DNA of 64,000 nt from Alisma plantago-aquatica (Eukaryota; Streptophyta; Magnoliopsida; Alismatales; Alismataceae), in contig OY856409.1 of assembly GCA_963693085.1 (NCBI GenBank), forward strand, positions 1,532,102,472-1,532,166,471, given 5' to 3'. Position 1 is the first letter of the stretch, and each line of letters starts with the position of its first letter. A model generated the notes under the pieces. It worked only from the letters and a program-made list of their open reading frames with translations. It was not told the origin of the DNA and searched no databases. A program made the translations under genes and the position numbers. Positions 1 through 10,712 of the stretch are shown piece after piece.

Positions 1-761
1 AGTGGAGAGCCTGAAAACATCACTAAATAAGAACACCTCTCTGCCAGTGGCCAAAAGGGTTGAATTGCAGCTGAAACTTGAACAATGTCAAAGAATCCTG
101 GGTCACTTGACACCGGAGGACTCTCAGTAAGAAATTGAACAAACAGAGCAATTAGAGACCTCTGAATACCAATCAGAAGAATATGAGACTAGAATTAAGG
201 GAAAAAGAGGAAAGTTGCACCTAAGGATACCAAAGGCAAGAAGAAGGTGAAGTCAGTGGTTGCTGAGAAACCCAGGGAGTAAGGGGTAGAGAAAGCCAAC
301 TAGGAGAAGAAGTCATCGGAGAAACATCACCAGAATATGGAAAACCCCATTTGCGCCAAGAGACTCACTACACCAGTCTACCTACGATTGCATGTATCAG
401 AATAAGGAATTCATCCCGGCTCGGTACATAGACGTAGATGATTTCCAAAAGATGGAAATATATGACAGGACAATCAAAATTTCAGAAGGTCTAACTTACG
501 CACCTTATCCACATCTCAGGCCAAGTCTGACAAGAAGCTAACTACGAAGTTCCTGTCTTCACCAAATAAAGTCCCCACAAGTAGTGAGACAAGGAAGGCG
601 GGCGACGGAGATTATAAACTACATGTAAGGCTAGGAGGTGAGTCTTACATGATCACAGAGGCAATGTTGAATAAGATATTTATAAAGATAGAGGAAGAAG
701 TAAAAGCCTGCTCTGCTGCCCTAAGTGAGAAGGAATCATACACCTACGATAGACACCAACT
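1..761 (+). pseudogene. Decayed coding sequence, env-position region
   Basis: A frame from base 2 encodes about 41 residues of Lys/Leu/Glu-rich protein before a TAA at 125-127. Coding-like pieces continue in other frames to about 760, including a stretch around 600-690 with a hydrophilic to hydrophobic rhythm. No domain is recognised. It runs toward the plant-transposon-protein motif at 762-1001, so I take it as the N-terminal part of the same ancestral reading frame. The 5' end is cut by the window. Confidence 0.35.
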
Positions 762-1462
762 GTGGAAATAGATAACTGGAGAAGAAGAACACACAACTCA
801 ATGAACTCAAAGGCCTCCCTGATCACCTCGTGCTTCATTCGGACGATCCAAAAAATTAGAGCTTACACCATTTACACGAGGTTGGATACGGGAACAGTAA
901 GCAAGGGGGATATGTTCTTAATTTGGTCGATGATAAATAGAAAGCTTGTAAATATTGGGAAGATATTAATTGAACATTTATCTACAGTAGTAGGAGGGTA
1001 AGCAAAAAGAAACTATGGATACTGTGTGGGCTTTCAGATAACAAAGATCACTGCATATTTAATGAACACATGAGAGGTCCTGAAGAATAAGGAGATAGAG
1101 AGACAAATGAGAATATATATCAAGTCCCTCATCAACACGAGGATTTGGGCACAAAAAGGGGAAAACTGTACTTCAAGCAGTGTGTCTCAAAGAGGCTCAT
1201 CCCCCTTGTTGAGATGGCATTTTACGATGCCCATAAACTACGTCTGACCCAGGACGACATCGAGAAGATGTTCTCAGGGGAACTACAAGCTGACACAGCA
1301 CAAACAGTTACAGTCGGGGAGAGCAGTTCCCAAGCTAAAATAAAGGAGAAAAAGAGCATAGAGCAGCGGAAGAAACTAGCAGTGTATAAGAAGAGGAAGA
1401 CATTAGATACAACAACCTCGCCAACTACAAAGACAAAAGTTATAGAACCTCCAAACCCATAG
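762..1462 (+). pseudogene. Putative plant transposon protein (env-position) fragment
   Basis: Two coding pieces (762-1001 and 1145-1462) in different frames belong to one decayed protein. The first contains GDMFLIWSMINRKLVNIGK, which resembles the 'DLFLLYxLINxxxLNIGxxI' stretch I associate with the putative plant transposon protein family found in the env-like ORF of Athila-type elements and in some plant transposons. The second piece starts with a basic KRGKLYF segment and ends in a Lys/Thr-rich low-complexity tail. A frameshift and stops separate the pieces. The assignment is by motif only; a domain search with this family profile would decide it. Confidence 0.4.
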
Positions 1463-1712
1463 ATCTCTCTCTAGAAGAAACAACATAGAATAAAGAACCG
1501 ACACTTATAGATACATACAAGGAAGTGGCTACAATGGAGCCAGAGGTGGGGAAAGAGAAAGGCACGTCAGCCAACCTGCAGCCCGACATAGTACCAAAGG
1601 CTGAGCCAGAAGGACAAGGCTCCCAAGACATACTGGAATCGGAAGTCCATGAAGCTGACATGGACCCACATGATAAGAAGAATGACAAAGAACAAGATCC
1701 ACCACTAACACC

Positions 1713-2276
1713 TTGGGCAACCAACCATGCAAGCATGCCAACGACGTGCATAGAGCACAAACTACACCACCAACAACAACATACACCCTCCTTCGGGGGT
1801 GTATAGGTAAAAGGTTTGATTCCATGTGGAAACACATGCATCAAACTACTATAATGAATATAAAAAATTCTTCTTCTTTATGTGTGCTAACAACACAAAT
1901 ACAGGTCCTCGAAAAAAGAACTCAAGAACTCCCTGACCTCATCCAAGAAGCATTAAACAACCAATGGATAATGATGGGAGTGTTGAAAGAAATGAAAGAC
2001 CAAATGGAGGACTTGAAAAAGGAGAGGCCCACCATCCGAGCCAACAATGAGCATATGCATCGCGACTATGATGCGGGAATGGCTAGCCTCAAGGAAGAAC
2101 GCCACCATCTCAAAAAGGATCACCTGAAACTCGAAAAGGAATGCGAAAAAATCGAGAGCCGGTGGAAGAAAAAGAAGGCAAAGCACTCAGCAAGCCCGTC
2201 ACACTCCTCATCGAGCCCCTCCAGCCATGAGGACCATGACAAAGACAACACAGGAGAGACCGACATGGGGGCATAA
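1713..2276 (+). pseudogene. Coiled-coil, Ser/Lys-rich ORF of the env-position region
   Basis: An open frame of 187 codons. Residues about 60-150 form a strongly predicted coiled coil (repeated leucine/isoleucine with Glu/Lys, for example KEMKDQMEDLKKERP). This is followed by a basic KKKK segment and a Ser/His/Asp-rich tail. It probably represents the middle of the same element protein, between the plant-transposon-protein motif and the C48 protease motif. The ATG at 1713 need not be a true start. Opposite-strand ORFs at 1440-2416 are shadows of this biased composition. Confidence 0.4.
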
Positions 2277-2554
2277 GCATCACAAGAAGAAAGTGCCAAT
2301 GTAAATACAAAACCGACAACTGAGCAAAAGAAGTATGAGCCTCTACAACAACCGAGCTCCTCCAACGACAAACACACAATGAAAATCACAATATTGTCAA
2401 CGGAGCTCGATCTCAATTGCAGCCCTGAAGAAGGAAGGATGAAGCAAATAAAGGTAGTGGGGTATGCATAGAATTGCGGATCACCCTACCCACAAGCAAG
2501 CTGACACAAGAAGAACAACTTGCTATAACTCACTGAGAAGAAGTCACTGCATCA

Positions 2555-3136
2555 ATGATAGACTTTAGTGTCATAGGGAACAACGAGCTCGATAAGATGC
2601 TAGATGAGCTGGGTGTCAACCTCGAACAGATCAACAAGTTCCTCCTATTCCAAAGACACAATGAGCATAATGACTACCACTACGACGGAAAGATGGGAGC
2701 AATTCTAACAATGTTGGCAGCCACCAAACTGGGCCAAACTTCTGAGGAAATCAATATTACAGACAATGTAGCTGCATAAGCTTCCTCAGAAGTAGCAGAA
2801 CGGGCAGCCACAACACAACTATTAGTCCAAGAAACTAAACAAGTGGCCACAACTATGTTGACTATAGATGAAACTTTGACACCTTCTACACACGAAGGAA
2901 CATATAACAATGAGGATGGCAGGATACCAACCTTCTTTGCGAATGAGCTCGCCAGGGAGCGGAGTGCACCAGCTAGAATAGAAACACTAGGAGCAGCTCC
3001 TCCCCTGCCATGTAAAATGAATGAGATGGACATGTCTGCATTATCAAATATTATGTGTAGATATGTCCACATCTTGGTAGACATCCTCAATGATGACCTA
3101 CCCGGGTTAGACATATTATATAATAACAAGGGTTGA
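2555..3136 (+). pseudogene. Unrecognised coding fragment upstream of the protease motif
   Basis: Two open stretches (2555-2779 and 2843-3136) lie in the same frame, separated by TAA at 2777-2779, so they read as one protein of about 190 residues with one stop. It is rich in acidic residues and includes leucine-spaced segments (DKMLDELGVNLEQINKFLL). No family is recognised. It is co-directional with and just upstream of the C48-like region, so it is likely the spacer between the coiled coil and the protease domain of one ancestral protein. Confidence 0.35.
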
Positions 3137-3359
3137 CGTCTAACCATAAATAACTTTTGGGGGATCTTCCTAAAAAAGGCATGAGTACATAAAAAGGTTG
3201 TTGAGGATACTCTATGCTACCCTCCTAGAAGAATTTATACACCTAGACAAACCATAGCCAGTCTTCAATGAGATGACACATCTAGCTTTCCTCCTTTACA
3301 AAGAATACTACAAGGCATTAGATGTCACCGAACTGAAGGCAGTAGTTTGAAGAAAGGAA

Positions 3360-4175
3360 AAAAGATATGTAGTGTTTACCATAAGGAATGTAAACCATTG
3401 GGCACTGATAGTCGTAGACCTATATGAGCAGAAGTTGACAGTGCTCAATTGCTGTGCAATCGAAATGGACAACACCTCAGTCATTTATAAAAGGAAAGAC
3501 GCCAGAGATGCCTTAGAGATACCACTTTATCTGCAATGAGAAATCAAAGATGTAGATGAGAAAATTTATGGATTCTAGAAGTTGTTCTTTATCAACAAGA
3601 AGGTCCCTCAAGAAGAGGCGGGCTTGGGGGATTACACCTTAATAGTGCTGAGAATGATGGAAGTCATCAACAAGGGCACCCCTTAAAAGATCTAGACAAT
3701 GAAGACCTGCATGGACTGTGGGGTGTGTATGCCATGGAGGTCATTTATGTTCGTTGCTTCCTCAGCGACCCATAGATGCCTTCAAAAGCTGTACCCTGAA
3801 GGCTTAACAAAGATATCCCTTCTTCCTAAAAAGGTGACTTTGAGAGAACAATTTAAGACCATATGGGTCGATCTGACAGAGCCATCCAGGGATGTGGCTT
3901 GGAAAGAAGGATGGAATCAATGGATTGGAGAATCTGTGAAGCACACGTTAGATGACAAACCAAAGCAACCTATGGTAGCAGAAATTCCAAAAGAACAACC
4001 TCCAAAAGAACAACTTGAGGAGGGAGAGGTTGAAGAAGAAGACCCAATCGATGTAAAGTTGGACGGGCCGGCAGGAGAAGTTACACCTTCTTTCAAGGAC
4101 TTCGATAGATGGCACTGCCTTAGCCTGTCTTTAGAAGAACTGAAATATAATTATGAGGCCCTTGAAAGAAGATGA
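3360..4175 (+). pseudogene. Ulp1/C48-type cysteine protease-like domain, broken
   Basis: In one frame there is RYVVFTIRNVNHWALIVVDL (His codon at 3396-3398), which matches the His-Trp strand of Ulp1/SENP (peptidase family C48) proteases. About 107 codons later comes MDCGV (Cys codon at 3717-3719), matching the catalytic Asp-Cys-Gly-Val motif. The aspartate expected in 'VLDS' reads Asn (VLNC), and at least three in-frame stops lie between His and Cys, so it cannot be active. The tail (about residues 60-130 of the ORF from 3699) is Pro/Glu/Lys-rich. C48 domains are known in plant Mutator-like and CACTA transposons. Here one stands upstream of an Athila-type 3' LTR, so it may belong to that element's extra ORF or to an older insertion. 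Confidence 0.55.
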
Positions 4176-4534
4176 TTCTCCGAGAGATGTCATCTTCAAG
4201 AGATATGGAATTTGCATGCTAAAAAGGCAACCTCTGAGAAACGCTAAAAATAGGAGGATATCTTTCAATAAGCATGATGTCAGCTTACCACGTGCTGCTA
4301 GGCGATAGCATGCCAAATGCTCACATGGCATACTTCCTACTGGTAGATGACATCTTGAAAGACAAATAATCAAGTGAAAAGGAGAGCCTGCAACAACGCC
4401 TGGCGTCATCCCTACCAGACTATATATTTCTTCCAATTCTTCACAACAATCACTAGACTTTTCTGGTCGTCAATATTATCAAAAGGACTACAGTCCTCTA
4501 CAACATTTCAGACGCAACCTTCGCACTAAATAAA

Positions 4535-4780
4535 ATGACTAACATGATGGCCGCAAAGACTCTGATAGAAGAAAAGGCCAACACATTCACCGAGGCGATT
4601 GTTGACATGATAAAAACCCATGCCAAAGAGTACAAGCATACAGAAGGCAAAGATTTCAAAAAGACGCAGTTCTGCCACAGGTGCCCCCAGCAGGTGCCCC
4701 TATCAATTCACTGTGGCTTCTTCTGTCTAGACAGGATGGTGGCCCTATCTAGTGTTGATGTCAAAGTAGAGGGCATGTAG
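4535..4780 (+). pseudogene. Short unrecognised ORF near the end of the coding region
   Basis: This is an open frame of 81 codons with a helical Lys/Glu-rich first half and a Cys-containing second half (CHRC at about residues 49-52). I recognise no family. It is the last coding-like stretch before about 1.2 kb of AT-rich sequence leading to the 3' LTR, so it may be the C-terminal end of the env-position ORF. Confidence 0.25.
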
Positions 4781-4924
4781 TATGGACAATATCACAAACT
4801 ACGAGGAGTATACACAAGCATGCTTCTCAAGTCCGAGTGGGCCTCCACCAACAACAAGAACGAATAAAGAAAGTTCGTTTATACATCTCACTCAAACTTT
4901 GACTACCCGAGACATGGTGTGGGA

Positions 4925-4938
4925 TAAGTTTGGGGGAG
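4925..4938 (+). promoter_or_regulatory. Extra polypurine tract-like motif
   Basis: TAAGTTTGGGGGAG, identical over 14 bases to the tract directly before the 3' LTR at 6009-6022, but 1084 bp upstream and not followed by a TG-starting LTR. It may be a second plus-strand priming site or a remnant of a duplication. Confidence 0.45.
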
Positions 4939-6008
4939 GGGTCATAAATGGGCTATAGAGGTAAATTTACCATCTTTTTACCCCTCCAAAAATTCTCACA
5001 ATTTTCAAAATTTTTGCAAAAGCTACCTTTCAAATTTAGAATCTAGCCTCCTCACACGATATATTTTCAAAATTGTAGTAGTTTTTCCCTCCTAGAGAGA
5101 AATAAGTGCCACCTATATATACATATACGAGTAAAACAAGAAACTTAGCAATATTTTTCTACCCCATTCTTGCAATAAGATGTTGTATGTGTGACAACCT
5201 TAACTCATGAAACCCTCACCGACTAGAGAACTTCACTTAGCCATACCCTTGACCAACCACCCTCACCAGAAAGTCCTTATCTCCACAGAGAAGGAAACAA
5301 CTACCCTTTTCAAAAAGCATATCTAACAAGAGGCTTGGCCTCCAAATAGATCACTCAAAAATTCTTCACACCCAAGCATGAAAGGAGATGTAAAAAGCCA
5401 AAAAGAAAAAAATAATGAGAGTTGTGCCCAAAAAGATGTGAAAAGTTACCACACGGCCAGTGTGTTGCTACACTCATGAATGCAGATATATCGTGCCCGT
5501 AAGTGGAATCTTGAAGCCAAGCTGACAAACATCCAATCCTGAGTGAAACTCATGAAACCACCTGACTTAAAGTTAGAAGCCCAAAAATGGAAACACTGTT
5601 CTTATGATAGTGGTGGGTGAGGAGCTCAGGGGGAAGATGAAAACAATTCAAGCCTTAAGCCTACCCGAACACACAAGCATAGGGCCATCTGAAAATAAAG
5701 AATTGGTGTGAAGGCTACCCCTCAAAAAAGACCTTGTATTAGTATGGTTAGGTCCTAAAAGAGAGGGGGTGATAAGTTAAGTGGGAGGAACCTTTTACAA
5801 TTTAAGGCAATGGCGAGAAAATGAAGTTATGCAACTCTAGTTGAGAGGGAGGAATGATACCTAAAGGTTAGAAAACATTCCACAACAGTCTTGATGCAAG
5901 AATGAGATATTTCAATCGTGTTATATTCTATAATTTTTGTCACATAAGTTTTCTCTTTCTCTCTCTGAGTTCTCAAACCTACACTTAGCCTGAAGACATG
6001 TCAGATTC
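4939..6008. other. Non-coding stretch between coding region and 3' LTR
   Basis: About 1.07 kb without a supportable gene. It begins with an AT-rich segment and contains a second purine run followed by TGATAA (around 5761-5776, GAGAGGGGGTGATAAG), which mimics a PPT/LTR junction. Long 3' non-coding stretches after the env-like ORF are common in Athila-type elements. Confidence 0.4.
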
Positions 6009-6011
6009 TAA

Positions 6012-6022
6012 GTTTGGGGGAG
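6012..6022 (+). promoter_or_regulatory. Polypurine tract of Athila-like element
   Basis: GTTTGGGGGAG ends one base before TGATAAC, the start of the LTR. This is the expected site for plus-strand DNA priming and fixes both the orientation and the left edge of the LTR. Confidence 0.75.
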
Positions 6023-6023
6023 T

Positions 6024-7776
6024 TGATAACACTTTATTTTACGTACTTTTTGTATATATTATATACCTCTTTTAGTTTATATTTTATTAGCTTTCCACAA
6101 AATTTTACAATATTTTTGACTAAAATCTCACTTACATTATTTCAGGTACATTTACAACCCAAGTTGTAGTATTTACCTCGACTACGACCCACTCATTCAA
6201 CAATCACGGTCAAGGTCTCTGAGCCACTTTAAGATCAAGGTCATTATGCATTGAATTCATACCAAGGTCATATTGAAGCCACGATCACTACTAAACCATG
6301 ACTATAACAGAGGTCGCAATCAGTATAAAGGCACCAATCAAACCAGGGCCTACGGTGTATTTGGAGACCGTGGACACCAAGTTCAATTGTGATCCCTACA
6401 GACTGTGATCAAGTCATACCATGACTAGTTTGGAGGCCACAATCATTGCTAAGCCCATGATCCTTGCAGGCCGTGGCCGAGTGAGAAGGCCTCGACCTCG
6501 ACATCTCAAACGCAACGGACAAGTCGACCTCAATCGTGATCTTTGCCAGACCACAAGCAAGTAGCAGACCCTGACTCAGTTCGATCACGATGAAAGAAGG
6601 AATAAAGAGCAGACCCCCAACCCAGACTGTGATCGCAGTCTAAGCTTAAGTCAGTGGAATGTGCCTATAAATAGGCCGCCCACCCGTCTTGTCAAATCAT
6701 GAGATCATAGATCAGATCCGAAGGACCACAAAGTGTTGTTGTATCCTAGACTCATTCCATTCCACCCATCTACCAGTCTTGGACCTCCAAAGGTAGAAGC
6801 TGAGGAGAGAGAAAACTAAAAACAACTTCTTTGAGAGAAGAAGATCATCTGTGCCATCGAAGTGTTAGATCCAGATATGAAGAAGTACCATGTCATATCA
6901 CATCTTTTCTTTGTCTAGATCTATCATTCCACTTAAATGTACCTCTCTCCTCACTTCATGTATCCATCTTTCTGTAACGTTGTTATGCTATCTGCAAGCA
7001 TGAGCAACTAAACACCTTAACTTGGGTTGCGAGTAGCCACTAAGGCTCTCCCAACATGTATATCATCTCTTTTGGTTGAATATATATAGATATTCTTATC
7101 AATATTATCTCCATACACCTATTTTAATGCTTCACTTGTATGCCTAGCTACCATCTTGTGATGTTTGATAATTGATATCTCGAGAGAGTAATATAGATTT
7201 TATCATGTGTTATGGAGTAGTATGTATGCATGAGAGTGTTGGAATGCTAAAACTTTAAATCATATGTTATGCGATGTAGTTTACTGCAGTCATCTCGGGA
7301 GAGAGGCTACCCTTAGACTTAGATCTATCCTCATCTTGAGAGAGAGGGTGGAATATACACTTTTGATGGTTTCTTGTAATCTTGATAATAGTATGCAAGA
7401 GAGAGAGATGATGTTGCATGTTGGTGAGAAGTCTTAGTAGGTGAACTCCAACCTGAGTTTCCTTCCATATACTTATTTTGCCTTGTTTCTTTTGTTTTTG
7501 TTCGTTTTCTTATCTTTGTTTACTTGCCTTAACCACAATTTTTGTATCGTTGTTCCTTCGGGGACACCTTTTAATATACCCACATTTTCTAGAGTTGTAA
7601 GAGTGTTAGATTCTGTGTGCTTAACACTACCAACCTTGTCCCTATGTTTGACCCCGATCACTGCATTGGACCCCATTTATCATTGTTGGGGCCTGAGAGT
7701 CAGGTTATTTCTTTAAAAGTTTGACTACTCTGAATTCGCTCCTTTTGGACGTGTGATTTAGGCCGGCCACTGGTCA
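6024..7776 (+). repeat. 3' LTR, Athila-like element
   Basis: This LTR of about 1753 bp starts TGATAAC after the PPT and ends near GGTCA. It aligns by eye with 14608-16184: both share the TATA box CCTATAAATAGGCC, a GCTCTCCCAACATGTATAT block and the final 'ACGTG(T/C)GATTTA' segment. Upstream of the TATA box (6150-6650) are many GACC/GGTC-containing words of the kind discussed under the inverted-repeat finding. A small ORF at 7441-7716 inside the U5 side is not supported as a gene. Confidence 0.7.
6664..6677 (+). promoter_or_regulatory. TATA box in Athila-like 3' LTR
   Basis: CCTATAAATAGGCC, a strong TATA element about 640 bp into the LTR. The identical 14-mer is at 15097-15110 in the related LTR, which supports it as the LTR promoter. 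Confidence 0.6.
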
Positions 7777-10221
7777 AGATTCAGTCAGATTTTATTTAGT
7801 AAACCAATCAGGATTCAGTTTGATTTTGTCTGACAAATAAGTTAGGATTCAGTGAGTCATGATAAGTCTATTTTCGAATTATGTTTGCCAACCAATTCAG
7901 AATTTATTTTAATTTTTAACTGCTTCTAACATATAACAATATGAAAGAATTAAGTTAACATCAAACAAAGGTGTTGATATCTGGAGACAGTGATAACAAC
8001 TAAACAATATAAGTTAAATGAAAATAGGTGTTAAAGGATACTAGTATGAAAGTATGCATACAAATACTCAATATTGCATAAAAAATATCAATTTCTAATT
8101 AAGAATTTAAAATTTAGGACATATTTTGAGAAACTCAATAATATGCATCAACTTCGCTTGATGTGTGCAACACCAACATCTCCAATAACAACATTTGTAT
8201 TTTCCCCCTCATTTTCCACTATTACACATGGTTGAGTTGTTGTTGTCCTGGTGGGCGAATATAAGGACTTGTCTAGAAAGTTCATGGAATTACATCTACA
8301 AACTTTCACACTTTCCATCTTTCCTTAAACATATTCATTTTTATGTCAGTTCTCCTCGTTATTGTGTGGAATTCAACAAGGACATCATGCCAAGTTTGAT
8401 GTGTGGAAATACCACATAGTCTCCATAAATAATATTGATAGGGTAACACTTTTCTTAGTGTGGCATCAAACTCGTCATCCCACTGAAAGCTATTTATTAT
8501 GTGCATTGTTTATGGAAACAACTGTATCATAGATGACTAAAGACGAAAGTTAGAAATATATGTATTCATTAACAAGTATATGATCGAGACAACCTTTCAC
8601 ATAATATTTCAATGTAATAAGGAGTCTAACATATATTTTACTATTTGTCCGACCAACAACCATACCAAACATGAATTCAGTAGACTTGCATAATATTTAA
8701 TTCAAATTGTCATTCACATTGGCGTTGCAGTATTTATTCAAGAAACAATGGTACTAAACTTAAATAAAACATTATCTAATTCAAATCGGCATAGAAGTAA
8801 TTATTCCATACAAATAGATGTTACATATGTTATCTCAGAAATTATACAGTGCACAAAAGAAATAGCTTGAGCATATTTTGGGAAAATGCTACATGGTCTG
8901 AGGGAGAGTAGATAAAAAATAACATGGTGACTAGGACATTCTCCATAAATAGTTGCATAGTCCCAAAGAACGCAGTGGATGCACTTGGTAGATAGAAGTA
9001 TGTCTTTTCATCTATGACAAAATTAATGCATGCTTCACAAGATAGAATTTTATGGTTCACTGTGGTCTGACAATGATGAACCTCTATCAGTTGTTGAATT
9101 CAGCAAAAATGGTAACAAAATATTGTCTGATCTTGCTTGGAAAGATAAACTGTGGCTAGTTTGCCAAACAAAACTAAACTGCATCCTATAATCATCCCAA
9201 CTAAATTCAGCAAGCAGTAAAAGTTCTTCTTCGTCATCCCACCGTAAATCATACGACTCCTATTAGACAAAGCCTAACTCAGCTTTGTCATTGACAAAAG
9301 TCATCTTCTCTCTATAGAAGTATCCTTGGACCCCTTTCAAGTGATGCAAAAGGTAATGATGGATGCCTAAATCTAGACACCCACAAAGAGTCTAAGATGG
9401 TGACCAACCACTGTGTTGCTCATTCATCAGTGGTGAGGAATGTTTACATTGATCCTAAGTAGGGCCATCCCAAATGGTCCACTATATGGAATCATCATAC
9501 TCGTCCCATGAGACCACAGAATCTTCCTACACCACTGCCTTGTCTTCTTGCTTGACGTCATCTTTTGGCCAATCAAACAATATGGGCAATGAAGAACATG
9601 GTGAGTAATCCCGTCATTTCTTTGATTAGGGTGTGCAAATGTGGGCTCTTCATGTGAAGATGGGGAATGAGAGTGTGAAGGCTTGCAACACTTGCTCAAA
9701 AGTTGTTTATTATATATTTTTGAATCTTAGAGCATGGCATCGTCATCTAGACAATAAAATGTTTAACATAATAGATAAATACAAGTTTGAGAATATAATG
9801 ATAATAACAAGCTAATAATGAAAATAGTAAACAGAAACCATGAAAAGAGTTAAAAGAAAAGTTATATACATAGGAGATGTATTTGACATCAACTTAAACA
9901 TGTACTAGTCCATAGTCATTATAACAAGTATGGATGGAAATGTATAACAAACATCAAAAGTACACCCTAAAGTTGGTGATTTTTTGTTTTATTAGGGATT
10001 CTTGCAAATTCATTCATTTCCTTCACCACCTACTGATGCAGTTGCATCATTGAAGTTTTCAACATTGTTCATGTGTACAACAACTGCTGGGGGGTAAGTG
10101 TGATGAGTCATCATCTAATATTAATCCAAGTTCAAAAGAACATACCAAATTGGAGTTCAAATAAGAGAGTTATAAAAATTATTATTTTCACATAGAACTA
10201 CCTACAATTCACAAATTGATT
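7777..10221. other. Unassigned AT-rich stretch
   Basis: About 2.4 kb between the Athila-like LTR and the minisatellite. Several short minus-strand ORFs (8306-8506, 8842-9060, 9427-9699) contain coding-like pieces such as WDDEEELLLL (around 9200-9260) and FQWDDEF (around 8485), but I could not tie them to a family. The most likely content is a decayed DNA transposon or its non-autonomous relative. Just after the LTR (7778-7855) there are imperfect repeats of a GGATTCAGT word. Confidence 0.3.
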
Positions 10222-10380
10222 GTTCAACAAACTCACAAGCAAATGGTTCAGAAGACTAGTAAACCAACAAATCAATAGACTCATAGAATGATAGTTTACA
10301 ATCCGATGGTTCAATAGACTCATAAATAGATAGTTCAATAAACTCACAAACCAATGACTTGATAAAGTCATAGACTAATG
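10222..10380. repeat. 24-bp minisatellite
   Basis: Six full 24-bp units plus one 15-bp partial unit (159 bp), with a consensus close to GTTCAATAGACTCATAAACC followed by about four variable bases. The units are diverged. It abuts the point where the LINE endonuclease homology ends at about 10381. Confidence 0.65.
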
Positions 10381-10712
10381 ATTATTCTAATTTGAATGCA
10401 TTGATTAGTTTCAATAATCTTCATCAAAACACACACATCCTCTTTCCAAAGAACAACAACCCTACCAAGGACATGCGTGGTGTGATTGGATAACAAATTA
10501 TAGTAAGGAAAATACCTACTAACAATTCTTATAATATTCCTTTCCCTAGATTTGGTCTCATTCAAAATGATGATGTGAGGATTCACCTTATTTAATTCCT
10601 CCTGAACTTTAAAAGCCTTATTATTTAAACCCCTAATGTTCCAGGAGGTAATGCAAAGATTAAAGTCATGCATTATCACTCTTTTCATCCAATACTTCAT
10701 TGGACAACACAA
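10381..10712 (-). pseudogene. LINE ORF2 endonuclease, N-terminal fragment
   Basis: The start of the AP-like endonuclease (EEP fold) that nicks target DNA for LINE insertion. SWNIRGLNNK gives the first catalytic loop and ETKSRE the 'E-T-K' metal-binding motif. The frame then runs through about 60 more residues (VVVLWKEDV) and stops within the minisatellite. The later catalytic motifs (GDFN, SDH) are absent, so only about 100 of roughly 230 residues remain. Confidence 0.6.

Larger units (their letters stand above)
1..7776 (+). mobile_element. Athila-like Ty3/gypsy element, 3' portion
   Basis: The 3' part of an LTR retrotransposon; its 5' part lies before the window. From left to right it shows a broken coding region in the env position (1-4780), about 1.2 kb without coding capacity, a polypurine tract (6012-6022) and an LTR (6024-7776). 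The LTR aligns by eye, at roughly 80 percent in its second half, with the LTR at 14608-16184, which is followed by an Asp-tRNA type primer site and an Athila-type gag. The family assignment rests on that link. It is a different copy, because the order here is 3' LTR then 5' LTR in the same direction. No TSD can be tested. Confidence 0.6.

Noticed and set aside
1440..2416. Minus-strand ORFs of 77-134 codons
   Set aside because: They are opposite-strand shadows of coiled-coil and low-complexity coding on +, Cys/Ser-rich without motif.
7441..7716. Hydrophobic 91-codon ORF that could be a membrane protein
   Set aside because: It lies within the Athila-like LTR U5 side, is T-rich, and is not open in the related LTR.
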